Below, piece by piece: positions 1 through 11,970 of a DNA stretch of 64,000 bases. Within the stretch, counting starts at the first letter, position 1. Each line of letters starts with the position of its first letter. The notes under the pieces were generated by a model. That model saw only the letters and a list, made by a program, of their open reading frames with translations, did no database searches and had not been told where the DNA came from. The DNA lies in the NCBI GenBank assembly GCA_965153455.1, contig OZ234493.1, positions 35,578,213-35,642,212 on the forward strand, written 5' to 3'. Origin of the DNA: Sphagnum compactum. Lineage: Eukaryota > Bryophyta > Sphagnopsida > Sphagnales. Both the position numbers and the translations under genes were made by a program.

Positions 1-2
1 CG

Positions 3-1226
3 AGGCTCAATGAACCCCGGCCCAAATGTGCTAAATGTGGGATGCCGCATAGGACAGAGAATTGTGGTGTGAAGTGTTCCTTTTGTGCAGGATTAGGGCA
101 TTCGGAGGACAGATGCTGGAAGAAACCAAGGGATGGGAAGATGCACCCCGGATCAGCTAACTTCCTGGAAGTGATGCTGGATGATGAGGAAGCGACTCTT
201 CACCGGCTTAACGAGCTGTGTGGGAGTGAGAACTTGTTCTCCTACACTCGGGTACCAAGAAGAAGAAATCCTGTGGAGGTTACGCCAGCAGCGTCTGGAC
301 TAACAGCTGACGCTACAAATGTGGGAGCAGAAGGCAATCGGGAAGGGTCTGTCAAGTCTAAGATTCTCTCCCACTTTATCAAAGGAAAGGTATCACTGAC
401 GCCGATGGAGACAATGATGATGATACCGGGAGAACTGGAGCACCTTGAGAATCTTGTGAAGGTAGCTCAAAGAAAGAAAGACACGGAGGCGGCAAACACC
501 CAAGTGACGATGGTTTCAGCCGTCCCAACACTCAGGCGCCTGTACATCAGCAAGACGCACAGGAGCAAAACACTCCACCTTTCGGTGGAAGTGAATCAAT
601 GTTTGATTGAGGGACTGGTGGACACTGGAGCATCCATGTCAGTCATGGCAGCTGCAGTGGTTCGAAAGCTGGGTCTAATGCATTTGGTAACTGGATCGGA
701 AGCATACAAGACGGCCTCAGGTGCCATTACGCAGGCACTCGGCTGAATTGAGGAGGTGCCGATAAAAGTTGGAGGGGTACAATGCAGGATGACATTCATG
801 GTTGTGGATACTGATAGCTATGATGTTTTGCTCGGGCTTGATCTGCTGATCAAGATTGGTGCGATTGTGGATGTAGAGCAGGGACTGATCCAAGTCAGGC
901 GAGGTCCTGGCGCTGATGTGGAAGTGCTGCCACTCACCATGGTAAACCTGTTGCAGAGGTCGGGGTCAGCCACTGGTGACCACCATGATGATTGTGTTCA
1001 GAGACAAGCACCTGGAATTACGGAAATGAGGAGGGGAGCGTCCTATTTGTCTCGACAAGATACGGGTAAACAGTTAGCTGAGCTGGAATCTGAGTCGGAT
1101 TCTGGCTCAAGCGAAGAATCTGATGAAGAGAATCAAGCGGGGGGTACAGTTGAAGGTGAATCTGAGTTCGGGAACATCGAACTTGAAGATTTAGTGTCAA
1201 AAGAGGGGCCACCACAAATTCTGTAG
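3..1226 (+). pseudogene. gag C-terminal zinc knuckles and retroviral-type aspartic protease (retrotransposon, interrupted)
   Basis: The frame is open from the window edge. Two CCHC zinc knuckles (C-x2-C-x4-H-x4-C) lie at about 27-120 and would bind element RNA in the gag particle. An acidic and charged linker follows. The aspartic protease active site DTGAS begins at 621. An in-frame TGA at 744-746 falls inside the protease domain, and the same frame resumes straight afterwards with the second half of the fold (LLGLDLL near 830-850). A Glu/Ser-rich tail runs to a TAG at 1224-1226. A protease broken by a stop should not be made normally, so this copy is probably dead. The stop is a kind of codon that a single transition can create. 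Confidence 0.85.
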
Positions 1227-1229
1227 CTG

Positions 1230-3278
1230 ATGCTGCAAAACAAAGCAGACGATTTGCTGAAAGAGGAGATTACTGATGATGAGGATTATGCCGACTGGAT
1301 CCAATGGGCTGCAGAAGAGGAGCAACGTATGCAGAGCCTTTCGGAAGCAGCAATTGCAGCCGAAGAATCCGTGCTACTGCAGCTTCAGCAGATGGAGGTC
1401 GTTGATTCGAGTGGCTGTGTAGAGGAGCGCATCATGAAGAACCCCAAGGAGGACACACGGTGGGGCGAAATTTGTCAGAAGATCAGAATTGATCAGCACT
1501 TGGACAAAGGGATGGAGCGACAGTTATGGTGCGTTCTGGAACAATATCAAGATGTATTCGCCTGGAACAAAAGGGAACTTGGATGTTGCAACGTTGGAGA
1601 GCATCAAATCGACACACAAGGGTTCCCACCTTGTAAGGTAGCCCTTGGTCGATTGTCGTATTGGGAAGAGGTAGAGGTAAACAGGCAGATTAATGTGTTG
1701 GTCGAGTTGGGAAAAATGCGGCCAAGCAACTCAGCATACGCCTGCCGTGTAACTCTGCCTGTCAAGAAAGATGGAAGTAGACGATTCTGTGGGGATTACA
1801 GACCCCTCAATTTGCAAACTCGGAGGGATTCATTCCCCATGCCTCTTGTGGAGGATATCATTTCTCAATTGGGCAAGTCAGCATGGTTCACTGCACTGGA
1901 TCTGCAGTCGGGATTCTGGCAGATCAAGATGGCTCCAGAGGACATGGGAAAGACGGCACTGGTTACTAAAAGTGGGTTGTTCGAATGGACTGTCATGCCA
2001 TTCGGACTCAAGAATGCCACAAGTACCTTTACGCGGACTATGACCGAAGTCTTCAAGGGTTTGGGGGACTCATTCCTGAAGATCTTCGTTGATGACCTCA
2101 ATGTCCACAGTAAGGAATGGCAAGATCATCTTCAACACCTGGGAGCTGTACTCTCCAGACTAAGGGAAGTAAACCTGAAGTTGAACCCGGGCAAGTGCTG
2201 TTTTGCTGCAGGCAGTGTAGTCTTCCTAGGACATGTAGTCAGCAAGGAAGGGACTAGACCTGATCCCAGTAAGGTCGATGCAGTGCGGGGATTCCCGGCG
2301 CCTACAACGGTTACCAATGTTAGATCCTTCCTGGGATTGACAGGATACTACCGCAAATATATTAAGGGATATTCGAAATTGGCAGGTCCTTTGTTTGAGC
2401 TCACTAAGAAAGATGTGGTTTTTGTCTGGAATCAGGATTGCCAGAGGGCGTTTGCCGATTTGAAGAAAGCTCTGATGGGAGCCCCAATTCTGGTGAGGCC
2501 GAATTTCAAGGAGCCATTTTGCCTCGATGTAGACTGGTCGACCAAGGGGGTTGGTGCGATTCTGTCACAGAGAGAAGGTAGATTTGAAAGGGTTATAGCT
2601 TACGCCAGCAAGGCATTGACATTGGCACAAAGGAAGTTTCACCCCATGGAAGGGGAATGCTATGCTTTGATATGGGGAATCTTGCATTTCAGGCAATACT
2701 TGCATAGAACCCACTTCACGTTGAGGACAGACCATAAGCTGCTCGAGTGGCTAGCGACTGTGTCCGATGCGCATGGAAGGAGAGGCCGATGGATTGACCT
2801 GCTGCAGGACTACAGCTTTAAGATAGTCCACAGACCGGGCATGAGGCATGCGAATGCTGATGCTCTTAGTCGGAATCCGGTGGGGAAGGCTATGGATGAT
2901 GAGGACTTCCAACAGGAGATCCAGGATGATCCACATACACAACCCGAAGTGGCCGAGACAATTGAGAAGGTATTAGCTGTTCGGTATGGCCAGCATATGG
3001 AGTGGCTTGGAAATAGGAGGCAGTTATGGGGGCATACTGAGCGTCAAAGGCATAGTCACGGGATCAAACATTGGCATGACTCAGATCCTCACCACCTGTT
3101 CATGATTGACTTGGTGACAGCAACGGATTCTGAGGAAGAGGCGACCCCAAGTGCAGAACAGATGGAGGTAACTGAGCATGAAAACTTGGAAGTCGACCAT
3201 GGTGAGTTGAGGCATTGGAAAGGCCAGATAAAGTATTATGACAGAAGGCAACAGCTGGAGCTGGTTCTTGCTGCTTAA
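1230..3278 (+). pseudogene. Reverse transcriptase and RNase H of Ty3/gypsy element
   Basis: This 682-codon open stretch is in the same frame as the protease segment and is separated from it by one stop codon. The RT palm motifs are present: a DLQSGFWQI block near 1895-1925, an MPFGLKNA block near 1996-2020, and the catalytic FVDD (the YxDD equivalent) at 2085-2096. The connection region contains FLGLTGYYRKYI. RNase H follows, with its aspartates and glutamate in VDWSTKG (near 2530), EGECYAL (near 2650), TDHKLLEWL (near 2725) and NADALSR (near 2855). The product copies element RNA to DNA and removes the RNA strand in cytoplasmic particles. The stretch ends at an in-frame TAA (3276-3278), after which the integrase continues in the same frame. 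Confidence 0.93.
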
Positions 3279-3281
3279 GGA

Positions 3282-4637
3282 TTGTCTGAAATCGAAGGCC
3301 GCGAGATCAACCCAACCACTGTGGGTGAAGAAGCTAAGTATGGGGTTGAAGTGAAGGAGCCCGACATATGGAAGGATGCGATCTGTCTGGCGCTCCTGAA
3401 AGAGGGAGTGCTACCCGATATGGTTGAGCAGGAGGAGGGCAAGAGGGCTAGGAAGCGAGCAGAGCACTACTGTTGGAAAGAGCAGAGGCTCTTCTTCAAA
3501 GACCTGTATGTGCCCAGGCCTGAAGAAAGAAGGTCACTAATGATTCAGATGCATGAGGATCTGGGACATTCGGGCGAACAGAGGCTCTTGACCGAGATTT
3601 GTCGAAGGTATTTCTGGCACTGCCGAATTGAGGACGTCAAGTCGGTGGTCAGAAGTTGCCAGCAATGTCAGCTGGTCAAGAGTGAAGGAAGCGTCCGATC
3701 TGGGGATGAGAGACTCAAAAGCATCCCAGTCTGTGATTTGTTTTACAGAGTGGCAATGGACACTGCTGGACCACTGCCTGAGACCAAGGCAGGAAACAAG
3801 TACATACTTGTGGCCATCAACCATTACTCCAAATGGTGTGAAGCCAAGGCCGTAGCTGATCATGGTGCAAAGACGGCAGCTAGGTTCCTTGAGGACGATT
3901 TGATTTGTAGGTATGGAGTACCTGGTTTCATACTAACTGACAACGGAGGGGAGTGGGGTGCAGAGTTTGAAGTCATGTGCAAGGACTATGCTATACAGCA
4001 TCAGCGCACGGCACCTCAATGGCCCCAATGCAACGGGATGGCAGAATGCATGATCAAAACCATCAAGCATGGTATCACGGTTCTGGCCACGAATCTTGCA
4101 AATGTTGACTGCTGGGATGAACACCTAGCGAAAGTTTTGTTTGGGTACAAGTGTGGGGTCCAGGCGAGCACCAAGTTCTCGCCATTCATGGTTCTGACCG
4201 GTCGATCACCAAGACTCAGAGCTGACAACTATCTGAGTGCACTGACTGGAGTTGTGGATGATGGAGTTGATGTTGAGCAGATTGCAGCACAGTTTCTGGA
4301 GAAGGTGAAGCTCATAGCAAGCATCCATGAGAACGTATTGCTCAACGTAGAACAGGCACAGAAGAAGCAACGAAGCACGTATGCAAACAGGAAAGGCAAG
4401 CACCTGTTGGAAGGTCTCACTGCTGGAGAAACCATGGTCAAAATGAAGAAGCCCGGCAAGAAGCGTGCGTTGGCCGCGAGCTGGAAAGGCCCGTACCGAT
4501 TTGTTGGACATGTGGATGGGAAAGGCAACTATGACTTTGAAGAAGGCTGTCGTCTGTGTGTTGTCCAGGATGCTGATGGGCGTCAATGGGAGAGATCTAG
4601 GAGGGACCTACAGATATTCCACATGCAACCAGATTGA
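3282..4637 (+). pseudogene. Integrase of Ty3/gypsy element
   Basis: This stretch is in the same frame as the RT segment, with the TAA at 3276-3278 between them. An HHCC zinc domain lies at about 3550-3670 (HEDLGHSG followed by SCQQCQL). The catalytic DDE residues are Asp at 3759-3761, Asp in TDNGGEW at 3939-3941 and Glu in GMAEC at 4044-4046. The C-terminal part (WKGPYRFVGHV near 4480) is the usual GPY/F-type module; no chromodomain follows. Integrase inserts the element cDNA into nuclear DNA. The natural stop is the TGA at 4635-4637, about 25 nt before the polypurine tract, which is normal spacing. The polypeptide would be made only if the upstream stops were bypassed. Confidence 0.92.
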
Positions 4638-4662
4638 ACAGCGCTGAGGGACTCAGCTTTTT

Positions 4663-4675
4663 AAGAAGGGAGGGG
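4663..4675 (+). other. Polypurine tract of the retrotransposon
   Basis: A purine run (AAGAAGGGAGGGG) sits between the integrase stop and the putative LTR start at 4683. This is where plus-strand DNA synthesis is primed in LTR elements. Position and composition fit; function is inferred. Confidence 0.7.
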
Positions 4676-4682
4676 CTACATA

Positions 4683-5262
4683 TGTAACCCTAAATCAGGT
4701 TACATCAACTTCTGGGTGTCACTGATCAAGGAAGTGGGCTGTTGGTTAGTAGGAGCCGTTTGTTTCCATGACGGCTGCTTTTACTTTACTTCCACATGGG
4801 AAGCTTTGTTGATTTGGGAGAGGGGTGATGCACTGAGAGATTTGCATGGCGGTTGCACTGAATGGGTATGGAGCCTGTGTGGCGGCTCCGAATTATGGCT
4901 AGGGTCGGCGATGCAATTATGGAGAATGGCGGTTTGGCACGGGAGAATGGCTGAAGCTTCTGGACGAAGCTAACGATTGAGGAATTAAGGATAGGAAGGA
5001 CGGGTTTTAGAACGGACAATTTTTGGGGGGAGAGAGGAAGGAAGACAGTAGTGAGGAGAGAGGTAGGAGTTGGATAGGGAAGAGCTTGGCTGTACTGAGA
5101 ATTTTCCGCTGCGTCTGAGGTAGAGTTGAGCTCCTGTTGCAGAAATAGACAAGAGGAATTAGGGCGAGGGAGGGCAGCACATGGGGGAACGCTTTTTTTT
5201 AGATAACCTAATGGAAGAAGATGTTATAATTGGTGTTGAACTGGATTTGTGAGATTCCAACA
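4683..5262 (+). repeat. Putative 3' LTR of the gypsy element
   Basis: The segment starts with TGTAACCCTAAATCAGG just after the polypurine tract and reaches a plausible end in TTCCAACA, giving TG...CA ends and about 580 bp. It is non-coding and purine-rich in the middle. Because the 5' LTR is outside the window the boundary cannot be confirmed by pairing. The exact right end is the least certain part. Confidence 0.6.
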
Positions 5263-5379
5263 TCAAAAGAGAGGTATGTAATGTTTTGAATGTTTTTATT
5301 TATTTTCTTAAGAAGTTTAATATTTGAAATATCGGAACCTTAGAATATTTTTTATTTTTATTGGTAAAGAACTGAGAGT

Positions 5380-5740
5380 TGTTGTTATTGAGGACTATGA
5401 CAAGGAAGCTTTCTTCCCTATGCTTTTGAAAACCCATCATTTTTTGCACTGTTTAGTTATTTTGAATTTGTGGAAAAGAAAGCAAGTGACAAAGACTCTA
5501 ACCTTGACATTTTTTAGATGACCTTAAAGACAAATGAAGCCTCCAAAAAGTTGGTGAAGCGAGAGGTGGATCAATTCCAAAAACATCATAATATAAAGGA
5601 CATTAAGTGCCCTTTGGATTGGTGGGTTAAGCACAAGCCCATGTTTCCTATAGTTGCATTTATGACCTGCCAAATCTTGGGCATAATTTGCATAATTTGC
5701 TTTTGGGTAAGATTGATAGGTCAATTATTGTTCATTTAAT
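5380..5740 (+). mobile_element. hAT transposase C-terminal remnant
   Basis: The frame at 5518-5739 reads a Lys/Glu-rich helix and then a CPLDWWVKH...FPIVAF...QILGI block (about 5612-5690). This resembles the hAT C-terminal dimerisation domain, in which P-L-x-W-W, F-P and a Q-I-L/Y-L-x-I segment are diagnostic. The segment just upstream (about 5385-5450, another frame) reads EDYDKEAFFPMLLK, which also resembles hAT proteins. The domain breaks off after QILGI and the normal following ERVFS-type segment is absent, so this is a frameshifted, truncated relic. It lies directly after the gypsy LTR. The assignment is by motif recognition only. Confidence 0.6.
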
Positions 5741-8295
5741 AAAAAACCCATGTGATCAAATTGTAGAGCTTGTGCGATATCCATGCTACACCTTTTGAAC
5801 CATACCGACACAACCATGTGCACTAGTCTTAGTTTTTAAGAATTGCATTAGGGATATTTGAATGTGATAAGGCTATTAAGGGTTTTTAACAAGTTGAGGT
5901 TAAAATAAGGAATGATGAGTGTGCATGGTTGCATGGGGGGTTTTTTTTTTTTTGAAATTCGATATCAAATGAATAAAGTGCTGGGTTAATTCTTTTCTTC
6001 AATGAAAAGCAAGTAATCATAATTTTAAAACCTCAATTGTGTGATTAGGGGCAAGAAATTTCTAGAGGGTTAGGGCTAAAAGTAGACACCGAAATTCGTA
6101 ATGCTCAACAAAACATTGGCCTTGTTCTGGTATTTAATGGGTAACGAGGATGTTTAAGATTTGTGAAGCAGTTGAGGGGGTGTTAATGAAGGGTCCAATG
6201 GAGATAGAATAATCTTCAAACATTATAAGCGTAAGATTAATTCAAGACAACTTAATGATTAAATAAATAGTGTGATAGGGTGGCAGTGACAACATGAATT
6301 TCATGATGAATGATACATTTATTCAGATTATGGATAAGTTCAACGAGGATGCATCGAATGGTGCGAACTAAGTAATTTGCATTGCTATTAGGAGGCAGTC
6401 CATGAATCAAACCGTGCAACCAACGATAGTGTTTGACGCCGAAAATTGAAGACCATGCGAAGATAGAAGTGTCTTCAATTTTGTAACAACTTTCACAAAC
6501 GCTTTTAAGTTCATCACTAGAAGTGGGGTCGACTTGCAACAAAATCACCAAGGTGCGAAAATTCAAGAAATGCGATAATACCAAGCTCAAAGGGGTTCAA
6601 CTTTAGGACGAGGCGCACCTCTCATGATTTGGGATTTTCATTACGAGGATGCTGCGTAAATGTCAAATCTAGGGATGATTTTGGAGGCAGTTCTTCATTC
6701 ACTTGTGTAGTTTGAGGCCCGTAAAAAGTGGTCATGCGCCATGCCATGAATTCAAAGAAAGAAAAAAAAATCTTCAATCAAAATCAACTTGACGATGAAT
6801 GTGTGGAAAACTTGGTACATCAAGATGCGTGGTTGTAATTTATAGGTCAAGGAAAAAGAAAGAAAGGCATAAAATAATGGTCTAGAACCATGGTGAAGTA
6901 AAACCTTAAGATCAATGGAAAAAAAAAAGGTTTTAATGAAATTATTTAGGGGGGAAAGTGAGAAAAGGTGGAAAGGATGTTTTTCCTTTTCTTTCAAATA
7001 TTACCAAACATTAGAAACTTTCAAAGACCACCAAACATTGGAACCTTCCATAGGCCATCGAGTTGAGGTCTTCCTTCACCTTCTTCCCTTTCCATCTTTT
7101 TGAAGGTGCGAATTTGGGTCATTTGGGTTTCTTTATTTTCTGGACATAATTTTCAATTTGAATCTTGAGAAGTTTGTTCCTACAACTTTCCTTGGGAGGA
7201 GAAGAATGATTAGTCTTAATAAATGGTGGAAAGAAGGAGAATGGATTGGATGATAATAGTACCTTCGAAGGAATGGAAGTGAGTAAGGGTAGTTTTGGGA
7301 GTTTGAAATCTTAGAGAAATTTCACAAGACCTTTCGAGTTTCGCAACATAATTTTATAAAATTTAGGTGTAGAACCTGAAACTTGGTAAGTAGATGCGCC
7401 TTGTAACTAGCTTTCTAACGAGCTAAGGCAAGTTATATTTGGATAACTTATGTGATAAGAATAATATTTTAAATGACTGGTCTGTTGTCAAGTTGAACTT
7501 TCTACCTTCGTGAAACCCTCTTGGATTTTGTAGCATTACTTTTTATTGGTTTGGGTACAGAGCTTGAAATTTGGCGAGCAAGTGCGCCTTATAGCTAACG
7601 TTTTAATGAATTAATGCAAAATGTGATAGGAATGAATTTTTGAGTGACAAGAGGTCTGCTATCAAGTTGAACATGGTGTCGAATCCTTAAAAGTTGGTTT
7701 AAATGGGTGACAACTTGACATAAATTTATAGGATTTGGAGTGTTTGAACTTAGAAAATACATTTATCAAATCTAAATCATTAATGATGCATAGCAGGTAA
7801 ACTATTTGGTTTCAACTACAAATGCAACTTAACATCTAGAGATACACTTTGCATTTTTTCCTTCACCAGTAGCATATGTGCCTTCGAGTATAATCACCTC
7901 ATAGAACCGGGAGTAGAGGGACAAAAAAACGCTTCATACACCGTGTTTCTTCAAATTCCTAAATTGCCTTTTTAGACATGATGTTATTTAACCACATGTT
8001 CTTCAGCCTCTATAGTTTCACCTTCAATGTTATTATTGGCAAAACTTACAAAAACTTGTAAATTAAGATTGAAAATAAATTAATTTACAACTAGATCATT
8101 TGGAGACTCCATGTAAGCAAAGGGGGGAAAATCAAAAGCACAAAAAAAGGTGTTTTAGAATTTCAAAAGGTATAGGGTTTAGGGAAGCCAAGGAAAAGCC
8201 TGGATGAACTTGGTATAACCTATAACCCAACGATGAGCTTGTTCAAGGTGAAATCATAAGCTTGTTAAAAATCGAGCTTAAGAAGGAAAACCTAA
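5741..8295. other. AT-rich non-coding stretch with a two-copy direct repeat
   Basis: No recognisable gene. Open frames here (for example 6252-6590 minus) are not recognisable proteins. Two diverged copies of a roughly 190-bp unit start near 7371 and 7560; both contain a version of GATGCGCCTTGTAACTAGC followed by AATTAATGCAA-like sequence and later TCTGTTGTCAAGTTGAAC. It is probably old transposon debris. Confidence 0.5.
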
Positions 8296-9227
8296 TGTAA
8301 CACGAAATCAGGTCGTTACACCAGTGTGAACACAAGGGGTTTTGAGGCTTGATTTGTGTTTTATTAGCCGCCATGATGCTGGCGGCGGAAGTCTCTTCTG
8401 TACTACTGCATGGGAGTGCATGGGGAGGTCTCTCTAAGTGTGAGTAATTGGAAGGACAAGAACAAGGCGGCTGGAAATAATGAAGAGGAGTGGAGCTGCA
8501 TCAATGAGCGAAGATGGAGGGACTGACGGCGGCGGATGAGGCGGTTAAGGGAAAAAGCGGGAAAGGAGGACGGTGGGAGGGGAGAGCTGGTCTGATGGAG
8601 AGAGGATAGACGGAAGGCATTAGAGTTTTTGGGAGAGCTGGTGGCGAGTTGGGTTCGTGGCGTTAGTAACCAGAGCACGTCCAGCTCCATGATTTAGAAA
8701 TAATACTAAGGAAGGGATCGAGGCTGTAAAAAGAAAATTTGGAGATGGTGGTCTGGGCGGTTGAAGTGTGCCCGATAGTAGAAGTAGCGGAGTTGAAAAA
8801 GAGGAGGAGATGAGGAGTTTTGTGTTGGTCTTGGTTTAGAGTAGTGCCGAGTGTGGCAGATGAGTTACGAGATACTCAGATAGATAGATTTAGATGTTTG
8901 AAGGAACAACTTGGCTGAGTTGCTGATCTTTTCCGCTGCGCTCAGCAACTTGGCTGAGTAATTGTTTGTTTTCTGATGAACATTGGAATGAGGAAACTTG
9001 TACTCGCTATTTAGTCTGTGATTGAAGCTGTGAAGCTCTGGTTTCTGCGGTTACATCTGTCGATTCAGTACTAGTCATCTTTGTGTGATGATCTGAGGAT
9101 GTGTGAGAGAAGATCGTGAGACGGAGAGTGAGAGGAATTAAGGGTATGCTGTTAGACTCAGAATCTCAGAGGACGTTGATCCAAGGCAGAATAATCAGGT
9201 GTTCAAGTTTGGTTGTATAGTCTAGCA
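8296..9227 (+). repeat. Possible diverged solo LTR related to the 4683-5262 LTR
   Basis: The segment begins TGTAACACGAAATCAGG, matching the putative gypsy LTR start TGTAACCCTAAATCAGG. Near its end AATAATCAGGTGTTCAAG resembles TATAATTGGTGTTGAAC of that LTR, and both segments share TTTTCCGCTGCG inside. It is longer (about 930 bp) and no target-site duplication is evident. It may be a solo LTR of a related family or a chance partial resemblance. Confidence 0.35.
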
Positions 9228-9996
9228 CTCTCTTTTTTGGTTACACTAACATCATTAATCAAAACAGAAGATTTAGGGTCAAGCGAAAAAACTACAAAAA
9301 AGCCCAAAAACCCGAGTGAATTTGCTGTAATTTACAATTTTTGCTTGATGAGCTTATTTCAACTTTCGCAATAATCGACAAACATATGAGCACACATCAC
9401 ACAAAAAAATTTGAATTTGAAGTTCATTCGAAAATCAACTTTTGGAGTAGACAAACACATAACACACAAATTTGAAAATCAAAGATCTAGATTCAAATTA
9501 AGGCATTTGACGAAAAATGTTCAAAAATGAACAATGAATTCGCAAAAAACTTAAGTTGGGCAATGTGAAACAAAAAACTTGGAGACTTGTGTTTTTTTGG
9601 TGACCTTAAGAGAAAAACAACTTCAAAATACATAATCTCAGACCTTAAAACTAAAAACACAAACATTTGGATGTTTTGTGTTTGCTCATTTTCATTTGTT
9701 GGAATGTTGTTTGTAGTTTGTAAGAAGATGGGCTCCAACATTGATCCTTTGTTGCTAGTCACCAACAAAATCGTTGAGTGTCATCACTTGTGCTCATTGA
9801 TGTGATAATCACCAATGGTGCATTCAACACTCATTAACATAAGCATGCAACCAAAAAGAGAGGTTGCTTCCTGAGTCTTGAAGTTCTCAAATGAAGTTTT
9901 TTTCATCCTCAAACTTTAAACCTAAAAACTAAAATCCTACACTTTGGCCATGCAGCTAAATCAGTTGTGTGCTATGGGTGTTGGGGCGAGGTGCAG
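9228..9996. other. Non-coding spacer before the SPP exons
   Basis: AT-rich sequence with no recognisable exon. I looked here, and back to 8.3 kb, for the N-terminal SPP exons and saw none. Confidence 0.45.
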
Positions 9997-11970
9997 ATGT
10001 TGAAATTGAGTTCACAAAGTCACAATTGATTAAAGGCATCCCAGGAACACTGTTTTGCATCTGGTATGTGCTGAAGAAGCACTGGCTGGCAAACAACACT
10101 CTCGGTCTGGCATTTTCAATCCAGGTTACACTCACTTTCCTTCAACTTTTCTCTTTCTCAGGGTGGACTGTTGCATGTGTCCATGCAAGCATTGGCGAAA
10201 GGGTTTGTTTCCCTTAAGTCCAGTAAAGCAGAATATGGATTTCAATTTCTTGGTTTCTTTGTAACAAGTCATATCATTCCTCAGGCCTGTTGATGCCATA
10301 CAGCTACACTCAGCTGGAGAATGTGAGTAGTCTAGTTATGAGCTTGACAACAATGAGCAAACAGATGGTCACTTGTTTTGGTTGCTCTCTATGCAAAGTA
10401 CACTCATGGTTGAAGATTCTCCAAGCTGACCTGAAATTTTGAACAGAGCTCAGAGACAAGAAAGGGGTTCTAAGAAGGAATGGTTTTGAATGAATCATGC
10501 AGGGCATTGAGATGCTGTCATTGGGTTCTTTCAAAATTGGTGCTATCCTCTTGGTAAATGTCCCTTCTACCTCCTCTTAAAGTTGGTCACCATAAATTGA
10601 GAGGATTTCATCCTGTGCTGCATGTGCAGTTTGGCTACCACAAGACTTGCCAGGCTCAGTTCTTACTGACTCTCTAGTCTTTTTAGTTACATACCAAGTT
10701 TTCAGAGAAGTGGCTGAGCAATTGTGTCCTGAAAGGCTGATGTGGCCAAATTGATGGATGCCTCAATCCTAACTTGGTAATATCGTATGCAGGCAGGGCT
10801 GTTCATATATGATATTTTTTGGGTTTTTTTCACACCTTTAATGGTTAGTGTGGCAAAGTCATTTGATGCTCCCATTAAGGTTTGTCTTCTCCTCTTCTAC
10901 AACAATCTGACAAATACTGTTGAGTCTTGACATTTTATTGTTGCATTCTGTAATTCCTGGTCTTAGAGAACTGTTATGGTCAGGTGGCCAGCCGAGCTAC
11001 TGTAGGGAAATGCTCATGAAGGCAACATGTTTAGTTGTGCCAAGTTTTGTAATATTTCTTACTGTTGCCTGTGTTTTTGGACTTGTTAGGCCTACACTGG
11101 CATGTAGGCCTTTAGTCCATGACAATGGTGAATGTCTTATTGACAGCTACTCCTTGTTTTGGCCAGCTTATCTTTCCAACAGGAGATGTGGCACGACCTT
11201 TTTCAATGTTGGGTCTTGGGGACATTGTAATTCCAGGTTTAATCCTGACTCTATAAATGTTCTGGGATTGTAGGCAAGCATAGATTCTAGTTGGGATTTT
11301 TCAACAGATAAATCTCTATGTCAATACTTATGTGAACTTTCTGAACCATAGGATGAGAGTGTGTCTGATTTCTATTGGATTGATGTGTGCATTGTGGGTG
11401 CAGGCATTTTTGTAGCTCTTGCATTGCGATTGATATGTCTCGTGGTTGCAAGAAAGCCTACTTTAATAGTGCCTTTGCTGGCTACACTACTGGCCTACTG
11501 GTCACCATCTTAGTAATGAACTGGTTTCAGGCTGCCCAGGTCCTTCCCAGACACTTGAACCCAATGTCAAGTCATATATCTCCTCAAGACAGATTTATCT
11601 AGAACTTTTGCATATTTTCTTGTTGACAGGTATTTGTGGTTTTTTGTGGAATGGCAGCCATTGCTGCTCTATATAGTGCCATGTGTGATTGGATTTTTGG
11701 CAGTGCATTGTGGAATAAATGGTGAGATCAAACACGTACGTGTGCAACTGACTTCTGCATCTCAATTGTTGCATTTGAGGTCTTGTCTTGTCATTTCCTC
11801 AAGTTTGTAAGCTGTCCTTCAACTTCTATTACTTGGACTTGACATGCTGGTTGTTTCTGCAGCTACCTGAATTTGATGAGTCTGTGGACACTGCGGGGGA
11901 TGAATCTGCTGATGCTTCTTCAGAGATAGCAGAAGTTGAGTTGAAGTCTGAAAACAAGAAATCTGACTGA
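9997..11970 (+). pseudogene. SPP: Signal peptide peptidase (SPP), 5'-truncated and frame-broken copy
   Basis: Seven exons with GT-AG borders encode the C-terminal half of a plant signal peptide peptidase: 9997-10124, 10503-10553, 10793-10879, 11167-11236, 11404-11539, 11658-11735 and 11863-11970. SPP is an ER-membrane aspartic protease of the presenilin family that cleaves leftover signal peptides. Seen here are IEFTKSQLIKGIPG, the YD catalytic motif in FIYDIFWV (exon 3), the GLGD catalytic motif in SMLGLGDIVIP (exon 4), NWFQAAQ (exon 5), and a charged C-tail ending in ENKKSD. The family usually has about 340-370 residues, and the exons for roughly the first 160 are not found upstream. Exon 5 is 1 nt short: at about 11430 GCGATTGATATG needs one more T to join ALR to the following DMSRGCKKAYF. 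Both defects point to a pseudogene or a relic of a duplication. An assembly error in a T-run, or distant 5' exons, could also explain them. Confidence 0.8.

Larger units (their letters stand above)
1..5262 (+). mobile_element. Ty3/gypsy LTR retrotransposon, 5' part cut by window edge
   Basis: The order zinc knuckles, aspartic protease, reverse transcriptase, RNase H, integrase, polypurine tract and LTR-like sequence is that of the Ty3/gypsy (Metaviridae-type) class. The 5' LTR, primer-binding site and most of gag lie left of the window. All domains sit in one frame, but three internal stops (744-746, 1224-1226, 3276-3278) break the polyprotein while no frameshift is seen. The element therefore looks young but inactive, or it relies on unusual translation. 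No chromodomain is visible after the integrase. Domain identity is seen directly in the motifs; family placement within plant gypsy lineages is not resolved. Confidence 0.93.
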
